A stretch of 11,884 nucleotides of DNA from Pseudomonadota bacterium (GTDB taxonomy: Bacteria; Pseudomonadota; Alphaproteobacteria; Ferrovibrionales; Ferrovibrionaceae): NCBI GenBank assembly GCA_023433835.1, contig JAEYTW010000427.1, positions 1 to 11,884 on the forward strand, read 5' to 3'. Positions 1-6,799 of the stretch are shown here, piece after piece. The notes beneath the pieces are model-generated. The model saw only the letters and a program-made list of their open reading frames with translations, had not been told where the DNA came from and did not search any database. Each line of letters opens with the position of its first letter. Positions within the stretch are counted from its first letter, which is position 1. A program made the position numbers and the translations under genes.

Positions 1-478
1 CGGGCCGGTGCCGTTCTACCAGGTCCAGCTTTACGGCCTCGGCACGCTGGCCGTGCTGACCGCCGCGGCCTGGGCCTTCTTCCGCTTCACCCGCCTCGGC
101 ATCGCCATGCGGGCGGTGGCGGCCAACGAGGGGGCGGCGATGCTGATGGGCATCGAAGTCTCGCGCATCCACATGATCGCCTGGGCGCTGGCCGCGGCGG
201 TGGCTTCGCTGGCCGGCATCCTGTTCGCCTCGATGTTCAAGCTCAGCCCCACCATCTGGTTCGAAGGCCTGCGCTCGTTCCCCGCGGTCATCCTCGGCGG
301 CCTCGATTCGGTGCTGGGCGCGGCGCTCGGCGGCCTCGTCGTCGGGCTGATCGAGAACCTGGCGCAAGGCTATATCGGCCAGGGCCTGCGCGAGATCGCC
401 GGTTTCGTCGTCATCGTCGTCATCCTGATGCTGCGGCCCTACGGCCTGTTCGGCGCCCGCGAGATCGAGAGGGTCTGA
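1..478 (+). CDS. livH: Branched-chain amino acid-type ABC transporter permease, LivH family (3' part only)
   Basis: This is the C-terminal part of an inner-membrane permease of a hydrophobic amino acid (LivH/LivM) ABC importer. The reading frame is open from base 2, so the gene starts before the window; the GTG at base 8 lies inside the gene and is not a start. The visible part has long hydrophobic segments, the cytoplasmic coupling-loop region with AMRAVAANEGAAMLMGIEVS, the block FEGLRSFPAVILGG, and the family's usual ending LRPYGLFGAREIERV. The TGA stop is 3 bp before the next permease gene, so the two are co-transcribed and presumably form the heterodimeric channel. The substrate cannot be read from the permease; members of this family carry branched-chain amino acids, amides, or aromatic and aliphatic carboxylates. 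I am confident of the family but not of the substrate. Confidence 0.93.
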   Translation, partial: GPVPFYQVQLYGLGTLAVLTAAAWAFFRFTRLGIAMRAVAANEGAAMLMGIEVSRIHMIAWALAAAVASLAGILFASMFKLSPTIWFEGLRSFPAVILGGLDSVLGAALGGLVVGLIENLAQGYIGQGLREIAGFVVIVVILMLRPYGLFGAREIERV

Positions 479-481
479 GGC

Positions 482-1528
482 ATGCGTACCGGCCACTACA
501 AGGAAACCTATGGCGAGCTGATCGCGCTGAGCGATTCCGGCGTCGTCTGGTCGTGGATCGCGGCGCTGGCGGTGGCGCTGGTACTGCTGCCGCTTCTCGT
601 CGGCAATTACACGCTGTCGCTTGCCGTCAGCGTGCTGATCGCCGTCGTGGGCGCGATCGGCCTCAACCTGCTGACCGGCACCACCGGGCTGATCTCGATC
701 GGCCAGTCCGGCTTCCTCGCCATCGGGGCCTACGCCAATGCGCTGCTGGCGACCGATTACGGCTGGCCGGTCTGGGCCTCGCTGCCGGCGGCGGGCGTGA
801 TCGCCGGCGCCATCAGCCTGCTGGTCGGCATCCCCTCGCTGCGGCTGAAGGGCCTCTATCTCGCCATCACCACGCTGGCTTTCTCGTTCATCGTCAACTA
901 CGCGATCCTCTATGCCGAACCGGTCACGCACGGGCCGAACGGCGTGTTCCTCAACGATACGGCGTTCTTCGGCCTCGACCTGTCGAACGACCGCGGGCTC
1001 TATTATTTCGTCCTGGGCGTGACCGTGCTGGTCACGCTGGCCGCGCTGAACCTCCTGCGCAGCCGCATCGGCCGCGCCTGGCTCGCCATCCGCGATCACG
1101 ACATCGCCGCCCGCGCGATGGGCATCGACCTGGTGCGCTACAAGCTGCTGGCCTTCGCCGTGTCCTCGTTCTTCGTCGGCATCGCCGGCGGGCTGATGTC
1201 GTTGCAGATCCGCTTCATCAACATCGACGTCTTCGGCTTCCTGTTGTCGATCGAGGCACTCGCCATCATCATCCTCGGCGGTTTCGGCTCGATCGCCGGC
1301 ACCATCCTGGGCGCCGTCTTCCTGACCCTGCTGCCGGAAGCCATCCGCATCGTCCTGTCGCTGTTCGTCGACCCGCAGGCCCCGGCCTATACCAAGTACA
1401 TCTACGAGATCCGCGGCATCGCCTACGGCATCGTCATCGTCGTGTTCCTGCGTTTCAAACCGGACGGGCTGATCGGCCTGTGGCGGGACGTCCGGAAGTA
1501 CTTCGCCAACTGGCCACTGGCCTACTGA
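482..1528 (+). CDS. livM: Branched-chain amino acid-type ABC transporter permease, LivM family
   Basis: A 348-aa inner-membrane permease, the second channel subunit of the importer. The N-terminal ~20 residues are polar, followed by a series of hydrophobic helices. Residues 60-84 hold the LivM hallmark GLNLLTGTTGLISIGQSG and the following FLAIGAY. Residues 203-216 (IRDHDIAARAMGID) are the cytoplasmic loop that contacts the ATPase. The end includes FLRFKPDGLIGLWRD, typical of the family. The ATG start lies 3 bp after the livH stop, which implies translational coupling. The length is normal for LivM proteins without a fused ATPase domain; no LivG domain is attached, so a separate ATPase is needed and is not in this window. 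The substrate is unknown. Confidence 0.93.
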   Translation: MRTGHYKETYGELIALSDSGVVWSWIAALAVALVLLPLLVGNYTLSLAVSVLIAVVGAIGLNLLTGTTGLISIGQSGFLAIGAYANALLATDYGWPVWASLPAAGVIAGAISLLVGIPSLRLKGLYLAITTLAFSFIVNYAILYAEPVTHGPNGVFLNDTAFFGLDLSNDRGLYYFVLGVTVLVTLAALNLLRSRIGRAWLAIRDHDIAARAMGIDLVRYKLLAFAVSSFFVGIAGGLMSLQIRFINIDVFGFLLSIEALAIIILGGFGSIAGTILGAVFLTLLPEAIRIVLSLFVDPQAPAYTKYIYEIRGIAYGIVIVVFLRFKPDGLIGLWRDVRKYFANWPLAY

Positions 1529-1549
1529 ACAGATCCCTGGGAGGGAACG

Positions 1550-2731
1550 ATGAAAAAAACTCTGAGAATAACGCTGCTGGCCGTCGGCGCCGCGCTGTTG
1601 CTGCCGGGCATGGCCGCGGCCGAGCCCGGCGTCTCCGATACCGAGATCCGGATCGGCGACGTCAACATCCTGACCGGCCCGGCCTCGTTCATCGGCCAGG
1701 CGGTCTCGGTCGGCTCGAAGGTCGCGGCGGCCGAGATCAATGCGGCCGGCGGCATCAACGGCCGCAAGATCGTCATGAAGACCGAGGATGACGGCTACGT
1801 CCCCTCGCGCTCGTTCCAGGCCTTGAAGAAGCTGCTCGAGGTCGACGACATCTTCGCGCTGAACGGCACCTCGGGCACCGCCAACGTGCTGGCGATGATG
1901 CCGCTGATCACCAAGGCCAACCTGCCGACGGTGGTCACGACCGCGCCGAACGAGCTGGTCTACACCCCGGTCCGCCCGTCGGTCTTCACCATCGGCGCCT
2001 CCTATGAAGCCTCGTTCTACGCCCAGCTGAAATACATCCACGAGAAGCTGGCGCCCCAGGCCACCGTCTACGGCCTGATCCGCCAGGACGACGATTTCGG
2101 CAGCGCGGTCGAACGCGGCTATGAGCGCGCGGTCAAGGAATTCGGCGTCAAGGACGGCATCCGCCTGCGCTACAAGAAGGGCCAGGCCGACTTCGCCGCC
2201 GAGGCCGTGCAGATGAAGGCCGCCGGCGTCCAGGTGCTGGCCAACGGCGCCATCATCGCCCAGGCCGCCACCGTGCTGAAGGAAACCCGCAAGCTCGGCA
2301 TGGATCTGCAGGTCGCCGACGTGTGGTCGGAAATCATGCCGCCTTCGGCCAAGCTGCTCGCCCCCGCCGGCTATTCCTACCTGATCGGCGACTACATCGC
2401 GGCGATGGCCGATCCGGCCGCCGTCAAGTGGATGGAGAAGTTCAAGCCCTACATGTCCGAGGCCGACGTTGCCGCGGTCAACCGCTACACCTTCATCACC
2501 TATGCCGGCCTGAAGATCATGGCCAAGGCGATGGAAGCCTGCGGCAAGGACCTGACGCGCGCCTGCACCGTCGAGAACCTGCGCAAGATCAAGAATTTCG
2601 ATACGCAGGGCGTGACCGCGCCGGTCTCGTTCGACAACGACCGCCAGCTCGGCGGCACGGCGATCAAGGTCTACCAGATCAACCTGGCCGACCAGTCGTT
2701 CAAGGCGCTGACCGAATACCAGGAATATTGA
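1550..2731 (+). CDS. Periplasmic substrate-binding protein of a branched-chain amino acid-type ABC transporter (LivK-like)
   Basis: A 393-aa extracytoplasmic receptor of the peripla_BP_6/LivK family that captures the ligand and delivers it to the LivH/LivM channel. Residues 1-24 are a Sec signal peptide (MKKTLR, a hydrophobic core, then AMAAA before EP), probably cut after Ala24. The mature start ...DTEIRIGDVNILTGPASFIGQA and the segment AAEINAAGGINGRKI are classic for the family. There is no lipobox. The only cysteines, C331 and C339, sit in a CX7C pattern and could form a periplasmic disulfide. The start is supported by a strong ribosome binding site (GGGAGGG at 1539-1545), 21 bp after livM. 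Such proteins bind amino acids, amides or aromatic and aliphatic acids. The acyl-CoA genes nearby suggest a carboxylate, but that is inference from context only. Confidence 0.92.
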   Translation: MKKTLRITLLAVGAALLLPGMAAAEPGVSDTEIRIGDVNILTGPASFIGQAVSVGSKVAAAEINAAGGINGRKIVMKTEDDGYVPSRSFQALKKLLEVDDIFALNGTSGTANVLAMMPLITKANLPTVVTTAPNELVYTPVRPSVFTIGASYEASFYAQLKYIHEKLAPQATVYGLIRQDDDFGSAVERGYERAVKEFGVKDGIRLRYKKGQADFAAEAVQMKAAGVQVLANGAIIAQAATVLKETRKLGMDLQVADVWSEIMPPSAKLLAPAGYSYLIGDYIAAMADPAAVKWMEKFKPYMSEADVAAVNRYTFITYAGLKIMAKAMEACGKDLTRACTVENLRKIKNFDTQGVTAPVSFDNDRQLGGTAIKVYQINLADQSFKALTEYQEY

Positions 2732-2745
2732 TCGGTTGAGGATGA

Positions 2746-2771
2746 GGCCCCGCCGGTTTTCCGGCGGGGCC
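2746..2771 (+). terminator. Strong GC hairpin after the transporter operon (possible terminator)
   Basis: A perfect 11-bp inverted repeat, GGCCCCGCCGG (2746-2756) and CCGGCGGGGCC (2761-2771), with a TTTT loop. It begins 14 bp after the binding-protein stop, the usual place for a terminator. No U-tract follows the stem, so it is not a textbook intrinsic terminator. It could instead protect the 3' end of the mRNA, or act with Rho. It ends only 10 bp before the TetR start codon. Confidence 0.65.
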
Positions 2772-2781
2772 AGTCCGACAG

Positions 2782-3468
2782 ATGGGCCACAAGGCCGGCC
2801 ACCGACCGATATCGCGCCTGCCGCGCGAGACCCGCATCGCCGAGCTGATGGCGGCGGCGCATGACGTCTTCCGCGACAAGGGCTATGCCGATGCCTCGAT
2901 CGCCGAGATCGCCGAGCGCGCCGGCGTGGGCGAGGGCACGCTCTACCGCTATTTCGAGAACAAGCACGATCTGCTGCTGAAGGTCCTGGAGGACTGGTAT
3001 GTCGGCATGATCGAGGATGACGACCGCCAGCTGCGGGCGATGCAGGGCACGCGCGACCGGCTGCACTACCTGATCCGCAGCCATCTCAACGTGATCTGGC
3101 GCGAGCCGGTGTTCTGCCGCCTGGTCCTGGTCGAACTGCGCGCCGCCGACGATTATCGCGCCACCGCGCTGTTCCAGTCGAACCGCGCCTATGCCCGGCG
3201 CACGCTCGAGACCATCCAGGAGGCGGTGCAGTCGGGCGAATTCCGCGCCGATGTGCCACTCTCGCTGGTGCGCGACATGATCTACGGCTGCATCGAGCAT
3301 CACACCTGGGGTTATCTGCGGGGCGATGCCGATTTCGCGGCGGACGGCGTGGCCGACACCATCACCGACCTGATCTACAGGGCGCTGGTGGTGCCGGCGG
3401 CGAAGCCCGACGACCTCGCCGCCGCCATTGAGCGATTGGAAGGCCTGGCCGACCGCCTGTCAGGCTGA
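2782..3468 (+). CDS. TetR/AcrR-family transcriptional regulator
   Basis: A 228-aa regulator, normal to slightly long for the family. The N-terminal DNA-binding domain covers about residues 15-62, with the helix-turn-helix signature DASIAEIAERAGVGEGTLYR followed by YFENKHDLLLKVL. The rest is a helical ligand-binding and dimer domain in which I see no specific ligand motif. The general look (YGCIEHHTWGYL near the end of the core) recalls TetR regulators of fatty-acid or acyl-CoA metabolism such as FadR and PsrA, but this is an impression. ATG 2782 is the only reasonable start, since the next in-frame ATG (2848) would remove the first helix. No clear Shine-Dalgarno is visible because a GC hairpin sits directly upstream. 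The 3' end overlaps the convergent flavoprotein gene by 9 bp. It probably acts on the divergent promoter region at 4339-4466. Confidence 0.88.
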   Translation: MGHKAGHRPISRLPRETRIAELMAAAHDVFRDKGYADASIAEIAERAGVGEGTLYRYFENKHDLLLKVLEDWYVGMIEDDDRQLRAMQGTRDRLHYLIRSHLNVIWREPVFCRLVLVELRAADDYRATALFQSNRAYARRTLETIQEAVQSGEFRADVPLSLVRDMIYGCIEHHTWGYLRGDADFAADGVADTITDLIYRALVVPAAKPDDLAAAIERLEGLADRLSG

Positions 3469-4338
3469 ATAGTCGGCGGCGAGGCGATCGACCAGCTCGG
3501 CCATCGTCGGAATGTCGGAGATCGCGCCGACGCCCTGGCCGGCCGACCAGACGTCGCGCCAGGCCTTGGCCTCGCCGGCGCCGATGTCGATCTCGCCGCG
3601 TTTGCCGGCGGGATCGAGGCCCGCGGCCAGGATGCTGGGCTTGAGGAAATTCGCCGGCATGCCGCTCACCGCCTGGGTATAGACGATGTCGCCGCTGGCC
3701 GATTGCACCAGCATCTGCTTGTAAGGCTCGGACGCCAGGCTTTCGCGGGTGGCGATGAAGCGCGTGCCGACATAGGCGGCATCGGCCCCGATCAGCCGGG
3801 CGGCGGCGACATGGCGGCCGGTCGAGATCGCGCCGCCCAGCACGATGGTGCCGGCAAAGAACCGGCGGATTTCCGGGACCAGGGCAAAGGGGCTCAAGGT
3901 GCCGGCATGGCCGCCGGCGCCGGCGCAGACCGCGATCAGCCCGTCGACGCCGGCCTGCGCCGCCTTCTCGCCGTGGCGCGCCGTGGTGACGTCATGGAAA
4001 ACCTTGCCGCCATAGGACTGGATCGCCGCGATCAGTTCGGGATCGAGCCCCAGCGAGGTGATGACCAGCGGCACCTTGTGTTTCACGGTCACCGCGAGAT
4101 CGGCCTTCAGCCGGGCATTGTCGCGATGAACCACCAGGTTGACGCCGTAGGGCGCGGGCTGGTCGGCCAGCCGCTCGCCGATCTCGGCGAGCCAGGCGTC
4201 ATAGCCTTCGGTCGTGCGCTGGTTCAGCGCGGGAAAGGTGCCGAGCACGCCGGCGCGGCAGCCCGCGACGACGAGGTCGGGGCCTGACACCAGGAACATC
4301 GGCGCCATGATCACCGGCAGCCGCAGACGCTCGAGCAT
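3460..4338 (-). CDS. Nitronate monooxygenase / 2-nitropropane dioxygenase-like FMN enzyme
   Basis: A 292-aa TIM-barrel flavoprotein of the nitronate monooxygenase (NPD) family. It starts LPVIMAPMFLVSGPDLVVAGCRAGVLGTFPALN, usual for the family. It carries the GGHAG block at 142-146, whose His144 matches the catalytic base. The FMN-phosphate region LGGAISTGRHVAAARLIGA runs from about residue 167, followed by GTRFIATRES (191-200) and the C-terminal WSAGQGVG (264-271). It is somewhat shorter than well-studied members of roughly 330-350 aa, but no motif is missing. The start has a good GGAGG (4344-4348). The known reaction is flavin-dependent oxidation of alkyl nitronates. Many family members lie beside acyl-CoA genes and their real substrate is unknown, so the specific activity is uncertain. 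It is transcribed divergently from the crotonase operon and shares a near-identical leader with it. Confidence 0.85.
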   Translation of the reverse strand: MLERLRLPVIMAPMFLVSGPDLVVAGCRAGVLGTFPALNQRTTEGYDAWLAEIGERLADQPAPYGVNLVVHRDNARLKADLAVTVKHKVPLVITSLGLDPELIAAIQSYGGKVFHDVTTARHGEKAAQAGVDGLIAVCAGAGGHAGTLSPFALVPEIRRFFAGTIVLGGAISTGRHVAAARLIGADAAYVGTRFIATRESLASEPYKQMLVQSASGDIVYTQAVSGMPANFLKPSILAAGLDPAGKRGEIDIGAGEAKAWRDVWSAGQGVGAISDIPTMAELVDRLAADYSA

Positions 4339-4353
4339 CGTTTCCTCCGTCTA

Positions 4354-4368
4354 ATGAATTGTCTTCAT
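4354..4368. promoter_or_regulatory. Candidate second operator in the leader of the flavoprotein gene
   Basis: ATGAA (4354-4358) and TTCAT (4364-4368) form a 5-bp inverted repeat with a 5-bp spacer. It lies between the predicted minus-strand -10 box (TATAGA, complement of 4368-4373) and the ribosome binding site of the flavoprotein gene, so it occupies the equivalent place to the dyad at 4422-4444. It is shorter and less certain, but it shares the TAATGAATT block with the other site. Confidence 0.4.
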
Positions 4369-4373
4369 CTATA
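4368..4373 (-). promoter_or_regulatory. Possible -10 box of the flavoprotein promoter
   Basis: Read on the minus strand this is TATAGA, about 30 bp before the ATG at 4338. It matches the position of the TATAGT box in the mirrored plus-strand leader. A -35 box 16-18 bp upstream is not convincing (GGATCA is the nearest candidate), so this promoter may be weak or depend on an activator. Confidence 0.4.
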
Positions 4374-4404
4374 TCGCGAATCACTGGCGATGATCCAGGA
4401 GTCG

Positions 4405-4432
4405 TTGACGGATATCGGCGGTGAATTATAGT
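4405..4432 (+). promoter_or_regulatory. Predicted sigma70-type promoter of the crotonase-ligase-hydratase operon
   Basis: TTGACG (4405-4410) and TATAGT (4427-4432) are separated by 16 bp, a good match to -35 and -10 boxes, in the only AT-rich stretch of the window. Transcription would start near 4438-4440, about 27 bp before the crotonase start codon. The -10 box lies inside the inverted repeat at 4422-4444, so a protein bound there would block RNA polymerase. Predicted from sequence only. Confidence 0.6.
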
Positions 4433-4444
4433 GAGCATAATTCA
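4422..4444. promoter_or_regulatory. Candidate operator: perfect 8-bp inverted repeat over the -10 box
   Basis: TGAATTAT (4422-4429) and ATAATTCA (4437-4444) are exact inverted copies separated by 7 bp. The 23-bp dyad covers the predicted -10 box and start point of the plus-strand operon, the standard place for repressor binding. The neighbouring TetR protein is the first candidate to bind it. The link is inferred from location; no known operator consensus was matched. Confidence 0.6.
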
Positions 4445-4466
4445 TTAAAGCAGGAGGAAACGCGGC

Positions 4467-5270
4467 ATGTCCGAGGGGTTCACGGGCGAGGCGATCGCCT
4501 TCGACTGGCCGGCGCCCGGGGTGGCGCGCGCCACGTTCACGCGCGCGGCCGAGATGAATACGCTGAGCCTCGGCTTCGTCGCCGAGCTCGACCGCGCGGT
4601 GGCCGCGGCAACCGAGGCCGGCGCCCGCGCGCTGATCCTGATCGGGGAGGGGCGGGCGTTCTGCGCCGGGGCGCATCTGACCTATTTCACCGACAAGGCT
4701 TCGCCGCTCGATTCGGCGCTGGCCATCCGCGACCGCTATCTCGTGCCGATCACCCGCCTGTTCGACCGGCTGGAGGCGGCGCCGTTTCCGGTCATCGCGG
4801 CGATCAACGGTTTCGCGCTGGGCGGCGGGTTCGAGCTGGCCTTGTCCTGCGATTTCCGCATCCTGGCCGATACCGCCCGGCTGGGCCTGACCGAGGTGCG
4901 GGTCGCGGCCTTCCCCGCGGCCGGCGGCGTGCAGAAGCTGCACCGCTTCGTCGGCCGCGGCAAGGCGATGGAACTGATCCTGCTCGGCCGCCACATCCCT
5001 GCCGCCGAGGCCGAACAGCTTGGTTTGACCTACGCGGTGGTGGCGCCCGAGGCGCTGATGGACCGGGCGCTGGCGCTGGCCGCCGATCTCGGCCGCGGTG
5101 GGCGTTTCGCCATGGCCCAGGCCAAGGCGAATATTCACATCAGCGAAAGCCTCGATGCCCGCACCGCCCGCGATTTCGGGCTGGAATCGCTGGCCGTGCT
5201 GGCCGCGACGCCGGAATGGGCGGAAGGCATGCAGGCCTTCGTCGAGAAGCGCCAGCCGCGCTTTACCTGA
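4467..5270 (+). CDS. Enoyl-CoA hydratase/isomerase (crotonase) family protein
   Basis: A 267-aa crotonase-fold enzyme, normal length, expected to be cytoplasmic and to act on an acyl-CoA. The first oxyanion-hole block is FCAGAHL (65-71). The second is ALGGGFELALSCDFRI, with GGG at 119-121. Both acid residues of true enoyl-CoA hydratases are present: Glu123 in GGGFE and Glu143 in LTEVRV (equivalents of rat Glu144 and Glu164), followed by FPAAGGVQKL. Hydration of a 2-enoyl-CoA is therefore plausible, although the family also includes isomerases and C-C hydrolases. The start has AGGAGG (4452-4457) 9 bp upstream. It is the first gene of an operon with the ligase, 14 bp downstream, and is governed by the predicted promoter and operator just upstream. 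Confidence 0.9.
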   Translation: MSEGFTGEAIAFDWPAPGVARATFTRAAEMNTLSLGFVAELDRAVAAATEAGARALILIGEGRAFCAGAHLTYFTDKASPLDSALAIRDRYLVPITRLFDRLEAAPFPVIAAINGFALGGGFELALSCDFRILADTARLGLTEVRVAAFPAAGGVQKLHRFVGRGKAMELILLGRHIPAAEAEQLGLTYAVVAPEALMDRALALAADLGRGGRFAMAQAKANIHISESLDARTARDFGLESLAVLAATPEWAEGMQAFVEKRQPRFT

Positions 5271-5284
5271 GAGGGGCAGGGGGC

Positions 5285-6799
5285 ATGGAAAACATCATCG
5301 ACGCCGGCCGGCTGACCGTCTATCGCGCCTTCGCCGCGCAGGTGCGGCAGGCGCCGGGGCGGCTTGCCGTCGAACATGCCGGCGGGCAGGTCAGCTACGG
5401 CGAACTGGACGGCCGCGTCCGGCGCCTGGCCGCGGCCTTGCAGGGCATGGGCATCGGCCGCGGCGACCGCATCGCGCTGCTGTCGGAAAACCGTGTCGAA
5501 TTCATCGAATGCATGCTGGCCGCCGCGGCGATCGGCGCGATCGTCGCCTGCCAGAACTGGCGGCTGTCGGCCGACGAGCTGCGCCACTGCATCACGCTGG
5601 TGACACCGAAACTGGTCATCGTCTCCCGCACTCATGCCGCGTCCTACCAGGCGGCGGGCTGCGGCGATCTCCCTGTGCTCGATCTCGACGACGGCTACGA
5701 GGCGCTCCTGGCCGCCGCCCCGCCACTGCCGGCCGCGGCCATGGTCGATCCGGAAGACGGGCTGCTGATCATCTACACCTCCGGCACCACCGGCATGCCC
5801 AAGGGGGCGCTGATCAGCCATCGGGCCGAGATCGCGCGGATGACGGTCTTGCGCATGGACATGCGCGTCACCGAGGAGGATGCCTTCGTCGCCTGGGCGC
5901 CGATGTTCCACATGGGCTCGGCCGACCAGCTGCTCGGCGCACTGATGTCGGGCGCTCCGGTCATCGTGGTCGACGGCTTCAATGCCCGCCGCATCGTCGA
6001 TGCCATCGCCCGCCACAAGCTCGGTTGGCTCTTGCTGATGCCCGGCTCGATCGAGCCGGTGGTCGCGCTGATGCGGGCCGAGGGCATCACGCCCCGCGGC
6101 ATCAAGGCCGCCGGCGCGATGGCCGACCTGGTGCCGCGCCAGCTGATCGCCGAATTCACCACCTTGCTGCAGGCGCCCTATCTCAACAGCTTCGGGTCGA
6201 CCGAAACCGGCCTGCCCCCGGCCTCGCGCTGCCTGTTCCCGCCCGGCGTGGTGCCCGAGGCCCTGTCGAAACGCCAGAGTACGCTGTGCGAGGTGCGCAT
6301 CGTCGATCCCGACGGCCGCGAGGTGCCCGACGGCGAGCCCGGCGAGGTGGCGATCTCGGGGCCGACCGTGTTCTCCGGCTACTGGAACGCGCCGGAGACC
6401 AATGCGCGGGATTTCCGCAACGGCTGGTTTCGCATGGGCGACCTGTTCCGTCGCAACCCCGACGGCAGCTTCGATTTCGTCGACCGTGCCAAGTACATGA
6501 TCAAGTCCGGCGGCGAGAACATCTACCCGGCCGAGATCGAGCGCGTGCTGCTGGCCGATCCGCGCATCACCGACGCGGTGGTGGTGCGCAAGCGCGACGA
6601 CAAATGGGGCGAGGTGCCGGTGGCGGTGGTCTCGACCCGCGGCGAGCCGCTGGAGCTGGCCGATATCGATGCGATCTGCCGGCCCAAGCTCGCCGGCTAC
6701 AAACGGCCGCGGGCCTTGCGCGTCGTCGGCTTCGACGATTTCCCGCGTTCGACCACCGGCAAGATCCTGCGGCACGAGGTCGAGAAGTGGATCTCGTAA
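5285..6799 (+). CDS. AMP-forming acyl-CoA synthetase (ligase), ANL superfamily
   Basis: A 504-aa enzyme that activates a carboxylic acid to its CoA thioester through an acyl-adenylate. All core motifs are intact: the P-loop YTSGTTGMPKG (164-174), FGSTETG (303-309), GWFRMGDL (380-387), the hinge block FVDRAKYMIKSGGENIYPAEIE (398-419) and PRSTTGK with catalytic Lys493. The N-terminal domain is about residues 1-395 and the mobile C-terminal domain follows. The acid substrate cannot be deduced; the size and motif style fit medium/long-chain, cyclic or aromatic acid ligases. The ATG at 5285 follows a G-rich ribosome binding site, and the coding frame before it belongs to no gene (the crotonase is read in another frame). 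The end overlaps the hydratase gene by 13 bp. It probably supplies the acyl-CoA used by the adjoining hydratases. Confidence 0.92.
   Translation: MENIIDAGRLTVYRAFAAQVRQAPGRLAVEHAGGQVSYGELDGRVRRLAAALQGMGIGRGDRIALLSENRVEFIECMLAAAAIGAIVACQNWRLSADELRHCITLVTPKLVIVSRTHAASYQAAGCGDLPVLDLDDGYEALLAAAPPLPAAAMVDPEDGLLIIYTSGTTGMPKGALISHRAEIARMTVLRMDMRVTEEDAFVAWAPMFHMGSADQLLGALMSGAPVIVVDGFNARRIVDAIARHKLGWLLLMPGSIEPVVALMRAEGITPRGIKAAGAMADLVPRQLIAEFTTLLQAPYLNSFGSTETGLPPASRCLFPPGVVPEALSKRQSTLCEVRIVDPDGREVPDGEPGEVAISGPTVFSGYWNAPETNARDFRNGWFRMGDLFRRNPDGSFDFVDRAKYMIKSGGENIYPAEIERVLLADPRITDAVVVRKRDDKWGEVPVAVVSTRGEPLELADIDAICRPKLAGYKRPRALRVVGFDDFPRSTTGKILRHEVEKWIS

Larger units (their letters stand above)
4339..4462. 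repeat. Mirror-image leaders of the two divergent genes
   Basis: Both outward-facing leaders carry the same three blocks in the same order. Reading towards the plus-strand crotonase they are TATAG (4427-4431), AATTCATTA (4439-4447) and GGAGGAAACG (4453-4462). Reading towards the minus-strand flavoprotein they are TATAG (4373-4369), AATTCATTA (4360-4352) and GGAGGAAACG (4348-4339). Spacings are 7 versus 8 bp and 5 versus 3 bp. The middle of the region (about 4374-4421) is not repeated. This is an imperfect inverted repeat carrying -10 box, operator-like sequence and ribosome binding site for each gene. Confidence 0.75.

Noticed and set aside
3448..3477. Nested inverted repeat at the TetR/flavoprotein convergent junction (GCCGAC...GTCGGC with GCCTGTCAGGC inside)
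   Set aside because: The outer arms are only 6 bp with a long loop, the inner palindrome leaves almost no loop, and there is no T-run on either strand. It is too weak to call a terminator.
4436..4441. CATAAT as the -10 box of the crotonase operon
   Set aside because: It has no -35 box at proper spacing (25 bp from TTGACG), while TATAGT at 4427-4432 has 16-bp spacing from TTGACG.
5135..6775. A 546-codon minus-strand open frame opposite the ligase
   Set aside because: The peptide is low-complexity Ala/Arg/Gly/His/Asp-rich with no family motif. Long antisense frames are expected opposite GC3-rich genes, and the ligase motifs on the other strand are unambiguous.
4421..6799. A 792-codon open frame ending with the ligase, apparently a fusion protein
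   Set aside because: Its first ~288 codons are the wrong frame of the crotonase gene, giving Arg/Gly/Ala-rich nonsense. The real ligase starts at 5285 with its own ribosome binding site.
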